Below are positions 10,195-17,376 of a stretch of DNA of 17,376 bases, piece by piece. This stretch comes from Euperipatoides rowelli (lineage: Eukaryota > Onychophora > Udeonychophora > Euonychophora > Peripatopsidae): assembly GCA_003024985.2 (NCBI GenBank), contig PXIH01S0003884.1; one strand, given 5' to 3'. The notes beneath the pieces were generated by a model, which did no database searches, was not told the origin of the DNA, and saw nothing but the letters and a program-made list of their open reading frames with translations. Made by a program: the position numbers and the translations under genes. Each line of letters opens with the position of its first letter. Position 1 is the first letter of the stretch.

Positions 10195-10451
10195 AAGTTT
10201 TTTTGTTTGGTTGTATTCAAAGTGATAATTTCTGGGTTCAGTTATAAACATTGACTTTTGGTCACATTCGTACTCATAAGTGTGCTGTTTCAAAAGATCG
10301 ATGATGGGAGTATATGCAAGGAAAAATAGGCTATAGGTGCACCACATTGCTTTCCTAAATAAAGTTTTACTGTGTGCTTTAAAAATAAATGTTAGAGTAA
10401 AGATATTGTATTGCATTAGTTAAGTTATGGTACTAAATATATTTGCATTAC
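10195..10451. other. Unassigned stretch between the palindrome and the GAGCGCC element
   Basis: A minus-strand frame of 89 codons (10147-10416) runs through here and ends inside the palindrome. It resembles no family I recognise and its length is within chance. TAGGCTA occurs at 10327. I see no other feature. Confidence 0.6.
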
Positions 10452-10477
10452 TACCGTAGAATGCCGACCAAGAGCGC
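10452..10477 (+). repeat. Left terminal inverted repeat of the GAGCGCC element
   Basis: This pairs with 11109-11134 at 23 of 26 bases. It begins TACCGTAG and runs into the first GAGCGCC motif, so the motif is part of the end itself. Confidence 0.85.
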
Positions 10478-11108
10478 CCCACCAAGCAAGGGCGCCCCCC
10501 CTATTTCTTGTCAAAACATAGGTATATAGCGCCATCGCTGAACAAGAGCGCCATCACTGCATTTTGACTTTTTCATCACTCTGAAGGAAATCCAAGGGGT
10601 ATCCAAGCAAGAGCGCCCCCCTAGATTTTTGCTTCCTTTTACCTCATTTAAGGTTCAGGACAGGGTATCCATACAAGAGCGCCATGTAAAAATTTTCATG
10701 TCACCAGCTGACATTATTATGCTGTGATGTCATTTTTATGTGTTTTACATCATCTCAGATATTGTAGCTTCTATGAATAACGTTGAATCCTCATAAGCAG
10801 AACGAAAGGGGCCTGTAAATTAAAAAGTAAAAGTTTTATTTTACATGGCGCTCTTACTTGGCACAACCTTTAATTGATGTGTGACATCATGTTTTAGTGT
10901 GTACCAGCCATTTTCCTAAAGTTTTGGGAAGCATGTCCAAGCAAGGGCGCCGTTTTGAAAAACAATCTTTTTAAAGAATTCAAAGTGTATCCAAGCAAGA
11001 GCGCCATGTCCATTTTGCAATGCATTGTGGTAAATCTAAGGTTTCTTAGCATGGAGCCGAACAAGAGCGCCACCCCCATTTCCCCCCAAACGAATGATAA
11101 GAGCGCAT

Positions 11109-11134
11109 GCGCCCTTGCTCGGCATTTTACGGTA
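11109..11134 (-). repeat. Right terminal inverted repeat of the GAGCGCC element
   Basis: This is the reverse-complement partner of the left end, finishing TTTTACGGTA on the plus strand. It reads through GCATGCGC, a short palindrome, into the last internal motif copy. Confidence 0.85.
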
Positions 11135-11138
11135 TTAC

Positions 11139-12463
11139 ATAAGAAAAATAATAGGCCTAACTAGGCTATCTTCATCTTGTACACATGAAAAGTTTATTAT
11201 ATAAACTTACTGTATAGTCCTACCATAAGCATTGCAGTATGTCTCCCCCTTCCCCATAAAGGATGTCCTGCTTAGAGAAATAATGTACCGGTACTGTAAC
11301 TTGTAGCTCTGAGCAGAAAAGTGTTCGGTATTTGAGAAACGCTTTTGTGTAAGTTAGATGTAGCCTACAATAAATAAAGCACTCTGAACTAGCCTTAACC
11401 CTTTGATGTTAGAATTCAGTTGATCAGAGAGAAAAAATTCCCATAATTAGGATGATTGACTTGATACAATCCAACTCAATTATACTTTTTTGAAAGTATT
11501 GAAATCTGATTTAAGACATTTCCTGAATTTATTTCAAATGAAGCTTGTAAATTGTGCACAGAAAAATAAAATTTGATATGGAGATTGTACTTGTAGACAC
11601 ATTCCAGTAGCCTATACTTCTCCAAAATACGGAAGTGTGCAAAATGAGTACTACTGGATTAGTAATCAAATTTTTAAATTTTATATAGGCTACTCAACTG
11701 TAATTTGTAAATCTAATTGGTCTAATATTTCTAATTTTTCAGTTACAACATAAAATTTTAATAAAATCTTTTCTAACTTATTTTACTGTTTAATTGGTGT
11801 CATTAAAATAATGTGATCTTAATTTTTAAAATTCATTTTTGAGGTTGATTATTTATAACACCTTGTAAATGGGTATAGTAATTTTTTTCTTTATATAGGG
11901 GATGTTAGAAATTACATGTTTTACTAAACTTATAAATGGCTTCTTTAACTTTTTATGTCACCAAGAATAGGCATTTTCAAATCACCTTCATATTAGTTTG
12001 TGATTGATGTGATATTTTATGGAGTAGTCCGGTGGTGGCGCCCAATGAAAAATAAATAACCGAAGGGAAATTGATAAGTAGGCTAACATTGAGATAGGCC
12101 TATCTAAAAAAAAGAAGAAAATGCTGTATAGGCCTATTTAAAAAGAATATGAAAATACAGGATCAATACTAATTGGAGGCCCTTTTGTTTTTTAATATAA
12201 AATGTTATTTTATGTAGGCTCTACTAACTTAATCTAGGCCATACAGTAAATGGTAGGCTAATTTTGGCAAATTTTTTGTGTCGAAAGTTTTGGCAACGGA
12301 GATTTGGGAAAATTAAGATTAAAATGCACATACGGTACAATGTTTAAAATATTGAAGCTAACTATACACTAATAAGGCTAGTTTTAGCAAGGAAATGAAA
12401 CAAAAAAGTGATAAATTTAAAAATAAAAAAAAAACTTTAGCCTATGACCCCATTTTCCATTTC
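11139..12463. other. AT-rich non-coding stretch
   Basis: No gene is seen. TA-bounded words are frequent: TAGGCCTA at 11152, 12095 and 12129, TACCGGTACTGTA at 11286-11298, and TACGGTA at 12331. No other structure stood out. Confidence 0.75.
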
Positions 12464-12773
12464 CAAAATTTCACTAGCATCTGGGTATCAAACTTACCAT
12501 TGCCCATTCCTCACAAATGACGTTTGGGCTAAGATGCCTTTTTTATTATTATTTAGAGTACTAACCTTACCCTGAACCCCAACTCCAACTATGAGTGAAA
12601 CTCACTATGCCCCAACCATATGATAATCAAGAGGTTACTTTTTTTTGATTAATTTTTATATTATAACAAAACTTCCATCAGCCCAACCGTTAACCAATCA
12701 ATGGCCGTCAACGGCAAGTTTTGTGAGAAATGGGCAATGGTAAATTTGATACCCAGATGCTAGTAAAATTTTT
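12464..12773. mobile_element. 310-bp MITE with 54-bp terminal inverted repeats
   Basis: The arms 12464-12517 and 12720-12773 are inverted copies matching at 50 of 54 positions, sharing ACTAGCATCTGGGTATCAAA, then TTACCATTGCCCATT, then CTCACAAA. Three of the four differences are C/T, as expected of mutation after insertion. The interior holds CTAACCTTACCCTGAACCCC followed by AACTCCAACTA, which recurs at 16033. There is no coding capacity. A clear target duplication was not found and the true ends may lie slightly further out, so the superfamily is open. Confidence 0.85.
12560..12626 (+). repeat. MITE core segment repeated at 16033-16104
   Basis: This segment matches 16033-16104 apart from a 6-base indel and scattered substitutions. 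The shared landmarks in order are ACTAACCTTACC, AACTCCAACTA, GTGAAA, TCACTA, CGCCCCAACC-like sequence and TGATAA. Confidence 0.85.
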
Positions 12774-13749
12774 GACACAAAGATATCGTAAAATCTATTT
12801 ATATACAGCTACTAGCTTAGATTTAATTATTAAATAACAGTTTAAAATATTATAGCCTACTGAAATTAATATTTTTATCAAATTATAAATGGTTTTAAAT
12901 GCCACCTTTAATTATCCCAGGTTTTTTTTTTTAAAGGTTGTTTGTAGAAACAAATTTATTTGGTCTGGCCTTAATTTAAAAAAAGAAATTAATTAATATA
13001 TTTGTTCTGATTTTATTATATGACTCTTTTAATAAAACTGTTCCACCTTTCCTTTTTTTTAAAAAAAAAAAAAAGTGTTCAGTATATGTTAACATCATTA
13101 ACAATGATTGAAATATTATATTATTGCCCTTAGGTTTTTTTTTAGTTTGAAGAATTAATTTTGTAAGTTCACTTGATTGTATATTATAATATACTGTACC
13201 AACGCCTCCTATATCTGACTGTGCACGTATGAAGTAGAAAAAAAGTTAAGCTAGTTTGTAAATAGAAGAACTATCTAATTATGACCTGTATATTTTATCT
13301 TAGTTTTTGTTTAATTTCTAGTAATTTAGGTCATTTTTTTATCCCGTCTTCTAAACATACCAGTTTAAAAGTTTACAAAAACAATTTGAAAAACTTGCCA
13401 TTCTTCTTGCAAGCTCCATTGGTTGTGTCCGAACTTTTGATCAGTTTATTAATATTTTTCTTGCTTTCTGAAAGGATTATCCATAAAATACAATCATCTT
13501 TCAGAAGACATCGTTCAACCTATTTAAAAAATTATCTATGTGAAAATGGGAATTTCATAATTAAAACCAGGAAGATCTAAATATTTTTAAAATCTGGCAT
13601 TTGGAAATAATCCAGAGAAATTACTGTACTATTCAAAAGAAAGGAAAGAAGCTTATATTTAAAAAAAAAAAAAGAATAATGGTTGGAATTTTTAAAGCAA
13701 ATTAAATTATTGGCTGTGCTTTTCATATTGGCTATTTGAAGTAGTATAA
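12774..13749. other. AT-rich non-coding stretch
   Basis: The 99-codon frame at 13281-13580 is the longest ATG frame in the window. It encodes a hydrophobic, Phe/Leu/Ile-rich sequence with one possible membrane segment near residues 47-66. About one frame of this length is expected by chance at this composition, so I do not call it a gene. A T10/A14 junction lies at about 13051-13074. Confidence 0.7.
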
Positions 13750-13841
13750 TCTAGAGCCTTGAGGGGTGCAAGATTAAAATAAGAGCCTGATGTTGTGAAA
13801 GGTAAACAACTTTTGTTTTAACGGTTGTTGTTGGAGACCAG

Positions 13842-13866
13842 GTAGGTCGGTGTATACGTCATCATG
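13842..13866 (+). promoter_or_regulatory. Possible splice donor and CRE-like half site
   Basis: GACCAG|GTAGGT (break after 13841) fits the splice donor consensus well. Just downstream, TACGTCATC contains the CGTCA half site bound by CREB/ATF factors. Both are short matches. They are of interest only because they lie in a less AT-rich stretch upstream of a possible coding exon. Confidence 0.25.
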
Positions 13867-14039
13867 CCTAGAATCTAGTAAATCTTTTGATTGCAACAGG
13901 ATTCCCTTAATTTACAAAATTACTGTATTTGTTCGGAATATACTGCAGAATACACAGCAGCTTGCACAAAGTAAAAATATGCTGTTTTGATATTCAATGG
14001 ATACTCAATGTGTCGGGATTGTCTGACAGGCTTTGATAA

Positions 14040-14153
14040 ATGGTTTTGGATAAATTTATTTCAAAAGGGTCAAATACTGCAGGACTGTTGGATAGACCTG
14101 CCATGGGATCCTCAACTTCTTTGGAACGAGAGATGGATGGCGGAAGTGAGAAG
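14040..14153 (+). CDS. Possible first coding exon, unrecognised protein
   Basis: A short frame opens with ATG at 14040, directly after in-frame stops TGA-TAA. It reads MVLDKFISKGSN, then TAGLLDRPAMGSS, then TSLEREMDGGSEK. A second in-frame ATG at 14103 has an ideal start context (GCCATGG), while the first has T at -3. The frame can leave through AAG|GTATTG at 14153/14154 or GAA|GTGAGA at 14145/14146; without splicing it stops at 14202. Acceptor-like CAG sites lie at 13899 and 14029. Composition is clearly less AT-rich than the flanks, and the Ser/Gly/Glu-rich N-terminus looks like real protein more than the Trp-rich alternative frame does. The family is not recognised, and no second exon was found in the window. 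Confidence 0.3.
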
Positions 14154-14924
14154 GTATTGGTCAGGCTTTTTATAATAATTGAAATGTGTATGTCAGTTTA
14201 TTGAAAAGCTTTAAATACTGTTGACATGTGTTTTTTCTTCTTTTCATGACTGACTGTCATGCACCATTTAAAATTCAGCCTTTGTTTTATTTATTGTTAC
14301 TTTATTGTTTTGAGTTTTGCATCATTGTTTTTAAGCATTTGAAATTTTATGCTGTTTGGTCTATTTTTAAAATTCATTTTATTGCAAATTCATTTTTATT
14401 TTAAAAGTTTTTTTTTTTTTTACAATGCTCTCAATTATCCATTTTTTATTTTTTTGCAACAGATAAATTGCTTTGCAATTCTGATAGAGTGTACATTTTT
14501 TTGTTTAATGCAAAAGCGTTTAGGAGTTTTAAAAAAGAAACATAAACTTACTACAATAGCCTTTTTATGCCATTGTGATTTTAATTTTGCCTTTTCTGGA
14601 AAGCAAGGCAATTTTATCAGTGACTAATATAGTGTTGACAGAACACAGCACTTAATTAATCTTGTTCTATTTGGCCAGGGGGTACTAATTTAGATCAATT
14701 AGCAAATTTTAACAAGAATGTAGTGAATGATTTCACTCACAAATGATAAATACTAATTTTTAATACCTAGGATAATAAATTTTAGATTGCATACCCTCTC
14801 CCATTCTTTATTTAGTAATGTCCAGCGAAATGGTCTAATTGATTGCCATAAACTATTGACTGATCCAATTAATTTTTGTCTTTCAATTAATCAAACTCCT
14901 TAAAATTTGCACTTTTTTTTTTGT

Positions 14925-14944
14925 GGGGGTGGGAGGGGTGTGGG
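14925..14944 (+). other. G-quadruplex motif
   Basis: Four G runs (5, 3, 4 and 3 G) are separated by loops of T, A and TGT. This meets the usual G3+N1-7 rule with very short loops. It follows a T run. Confidence 0.7.
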
Positions 14945-15984
14945 TTAGTTTGCTAATGTCAAGTAATATCTAGCATTGTTGAGCCATACTGGTCCTATCC
15001 CTACCAATTTACCCAAATGATAAATTTAAAAAAAAAATAATTTAAGAATGGGTATAGGAAAAGAGATAGTTGGCTCCAACAAAAATACTTGGCAAATTCG
15101 TTAATTCGCCAGATGAGAGTGAGTCAATGACATTACTATAATATTTTTATTTGGTCTAGGGTATTGAAATTTTTCTTGATTATGGTGATGTAGGCTACTG
15201 TAGGCTATTTTATTTTTAGCTCATAAAAATAAGCAATTTGCTTATTTCAAGTTTTTAACTATCAAAAATATTGAAAATACTGTATGTCAAGTATGCTGGA
15301 AAATTGGCGTTAGCCGTTTTCAGTGAATAAAAATCAAATATTGAGATGCTGATTTTTTTTAAACAAAACACTAATAGGCTACTAATATTGTTTAAATTTT
15401 TTTTTTTTTTTTTTAATTCTAATTTTTGATGCCTAGAATAGATTTTATGAAATTCAATTCACTGTTTTTCTCATTTCTAAAAATGGTTCAATTTATTCTT
15501 CTTCATCTAATTGTTTCTGCTTGTACAAAAAAAAAAAAAAAGTCAGAGGAAAAAAAATGCTTCAGGCACACAGCCCCCAGATTCCTTATTAGTTATTACT
15601 CATTGGTCCACCCCCTCAATTAGTAAAATTCTTAATATATGCCTCATCAATTTCAGATTTTATATCAGAGTAGATCTACTGTATATAAACCCATCAATTG
15701 ATTTGAAATGAAGTTTAATACATTTAAATACAGTATTTTTCTTTCACATTGACTCGCTTTCTCNCCCCCCGCCCAATATACGGTAGACTATATATCTATC
15801 AATTTTTCCTTTTTAAAGCTGGAATAGTTTTATTTTCCATGTAATTTAAAACCCAATTTTTTTTCCTATTGGCTTACTAGGCCTAGGCCTACCTCTTCAA
15901 TAGTTTTTTTTTTTTTTTTTTAAAGGGTAGCCTATCATTATAAGCATTGTGCAATAAAATAAAATTGATTGGTGCTTGCGTATT

Positions 15985-16004
15985 AACGGTAGCCTACTAC
16001 CGTT
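15985..16004. repeat. Small hairpin around a TAGCCTA word
   Basis: AACGGTAG and CTACCGTT pair around the loop CCTA. The hairpin abuts a repeated 17-bp unit starting at 16001. Confidence 0.7.
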
Positions 16005-16133
16005 TTATAAAGATTTTAATATTTCATTTCATCACTAACCTTACCTTTACCCTGACCCTAACTCCAACTAGGTGTGAAATTCACTACGCCCCAACCCTTT
16101 GATAAGTTGCAATAATCGTTTTATAAAGATTTT
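16001..16133 (+). repeat. Second copy of the MITE core, bracketed by a 17-bp direct repeat
   Basis: CGTTTTATAAAGATTTT occurs at 16001-16017 and 16117-16133. Between them, 16033-16104 matches the interior of the MITE at 12560-12626. The 54-bp inverted arms of that MITE are not seen here, so this is either an arm-less relative or a different element sharing the core. The 17-bp repeats could be a target duplication or subterminal repeats. Confidence 0.75.
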
Positions 16134-17286
16134 CATTTCTGGTCGCTAGTACCACTAAATATATGTTTAGGTAAGAACCAATTGATGTTTTTAAATATTT
16201 TCACTTGGCCTCACCTAAAGAGATCATATTAAAAAACACAATGCACAGAAATCTTTTAATTCTAGTAAGGCTATATTAATTTATTTTAATAACCAAACAA
16301 CATTTGTCTAGGCCTTGTTTCAATCTACATAGAAAGTTTCACTCATTTGCTATGTCCTTATCAACCCTACATCCATACAGAATTATTGAATTTATGATAA
16401 AGCAGTTTAAATTTAATTTTAGTATAAAATGTACAGATACTGCAAGCTCCAGCTTTACATGCATCCACCCCCCCCCCCTAATTTCATTATTTCAAATTTT
16501 ATGAGAGTTCATGATGGATTTTTTTTAGATAATTATTATTTGATAATTCAAAGTTGTTTGAAATTTTAAAACAATTTGGAAATTAACTTTTCAGTACGGT
16601 ATATACTGTACAACTAATGTAGGCTAACTAGTTTTTACAGTTGTGCTGTACTTTTAAAATAATGCTGTAGCTATTCACTGTCAAGATTTGGAACTATTAC
16701 GGTATTCATTTCAAATGGATTCTTTTGCTCTGTAGCTAAAGGGAAATTTTAGAGGTGATATCTTATTAACATGCTTGACTGGTTTTATATGTAAACTTAC
16801 ACTTTAGATATTAATTATTTTTATTTTTAAAAAATTGATTTCTAAAAACTATAATTTTTGATAATTATACATTCATTTGTTGATTTGTCATAAGAGTGTT
16901 TGTGCATACGGTGTACTTGAACCGGTGGGTAGACTGGGCTTAGTATTTAGTTGATGTAGGCGGTACATGTATATTATAATGTTTGATTTTTTTTAAAAAA
17001 GCTTTTATTAATACTGTATTTTGTTAATATTATGGTAAGTTGAATAACTTATGCAAAAAAAATCTTAGACAATACCATTTTATTTTAACAAATTTTTAAA
17101 AAATATAGGCTACTGTATAAGAAAAGAAGTTTGTATTTACAGTAGGCCTACATCCAGTAGCATATTTTAATATTGGCAGGTGATCCTCTTCCCCCCCCCC
17201 CTCCTCCACATAAAATTTTTATTTGCTAAGATGGAAGTTAATTGTTCGAAACATTATTATGTTCCTGCATCAACAGAACTTTAGTA
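16134..17286. other. AT-rich non-coding stretch
   Basis: No gene is seen. It holds C11 runs at 16468-16478 and 17191-17201, TACGGTA at 16595 and 16698, and chained words at 17106-17117 and 17138-17150. Confidence 0.75.
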
Positions 17287-17376
17287 GCCGACCGGCGATC
17301 GCCGCGGGCCCAGGGGGCGGGCAGGACTCAAAATTAGTGGTAGCCCAGTAGCCTGAGGCTACTAATAACTTGGTTG
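17287..17376. repeat. GC-rich, CpG-dense block with hairpins at the window edge
   Basis: From 17287 to about 17328 the sequence turns abruptly GC-rich. It has several CpG in about 20 bases and three nested palindromes: GGCGATCGCC (17294-17303), CCGCGG (17302-17307) and GGGCCC (17306-17311). It then becomes ordinary sequence with a hairpin AGTAGCC-TGA-GGCTACT (17347-17363); an alternative pairing uses ATTAGTGGTAGCC just upstream. It may be one end of a repeat cut by the window edge, or the edge of a CpG-rich promoter. Confidence 0.5.

Larger units (their letters stand above)
10452..11134. mobile_element. 683-bp inverted-end element filled with CAAGAGCGCC repeats
   Basis: The ends (10452-10477 and 11109-11134) are inverted copies matching at 23 of 26 positions, starting TACCGTAGAATGCCGA and TACCGTAAAATGCCGA. 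TTAC flanks both sides (10448-10451, 11135-11138). Alternatively the terminal TA pairs are the target duplication, as in Tc1/mariner/pogo elements. The interior carries a CAAG(C)AAGAGCGCC-type motif about ten times: forward near 10466, 10481, 10541, 10603, 10672, 10937, 10991, 11060 and 11095, and reversed at 10847. The neighbouring frames (10894-11079 minus, 10955-11164 plus) are by-products of these repeats. No transposase is present. Confidence 0.8.
14205..16032. other. AT-rich non-coding stretch, intron-like
   Basis: No gene is seen. If 14040-14153 is a real exon, this would be the start of its intron. It contains a G-rich tract (14925-14944), the chain TAGGCTACTGTAGGCTA (15191-15207), two overlapping TAGGCCTA (15879-15892), several long T runs and an N at 15764. 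Confidence 0.65.

Noticed and set aside
10894-11164. Opposing frames of 61 and 69 codons
   Set aside because: They lie in the repeat-filled element on opposite strands, and their amino acid patterns simply restate the repeated motif.
13281-13580. 99-codon frame, the longest ATG frame in the window
   Set aside because: With about 8% stop codons at this composition, roughly one such frame is expected by chance. The product is a Phe/Leu/Ile-rich sequence with no recognisable domain.
15061-15115. Exon-like segment ending AGATGAGA|GTGAGT
   Set aside because: The donor is good and one frame reads DSWLQQKYLANS, but there is no polypyrimidine tract or convincing acceptor upstream. It is too short to trust.
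17294-17303. GGCGATCGCC, the cyanobacterial HIP1-containing palindrome
   Set aside because: A single copy in an AT-rich eukaryotic window is coincidence, not a sign of bacterial DNA.

Overview
The window looks like non-coding DNA from an animal nuclear genome, most likely a marine invertebrate; I cannot place the phylum. It is AT-rich (about 30% GC by eye) and full of A and T runs. It has G and C homopolymers, microsatellites and single N bases, and shows no bacterial-style gene packing. None of the long open frames stands out: in DNA this AT-rich, one 99-codon frame is expected by chance over six frames of 17 kb. No rRNA, tRNA, CRISPR array or intact transposase was seen.

Most of what can be annotated is the remains of small DNA transposons. 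From left to right these are: a degenerate inverted-repeat element (2408-2840); GC-rich blocks that may be ends of older elements (4457-4505, 4815-5443); an 806-bp hAT-like element with an imperfect 8-bp target duplication (5649-6454); a tandem repeat of about 180 bp (9660-10085); a perfect 24-bp-arm palindrome (10128-10194); a 683-bp element with 26-bp inverted ends, packed with copies of a CAAGAGCGCC-type motif (10452-11134); and a 310-bp MITE with 54-bp inverted repeats (12464-12773), whose core recurs at 16033-16104.

One stretch looks gene-like. At 13750-14160 the base composition becomes less AT-rich. A short frame with a Ser/Gly-rich N-terminus (ATG at 14040 or 14103) runs into plausible splice donors near 14146 and 14154. 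It may be a first coding exon whose gene continues to the right. I do not recognise the protein.

The most unusual signal is spread over the whole window. There are about 107 copies of short words bounded by TA: TAGGCTA/TAGCCTA, TACTGTA/TACAGTA, TACGGTA/TACCGTA, TAGGCCTA and TACCGGTA. That is roughly one per 160 bp, several to more than a hundred times chance. They often chain by sharing a TA. In the 180-bp tandem repeat, a plain TA in one copy aligns to TAGGCCTA in the other at two sites. I read these words as possible excision scars of TA-targeting transposons (the Tc1/mariner/pogo type leaves TA-NNN-TA), accumulated over time.
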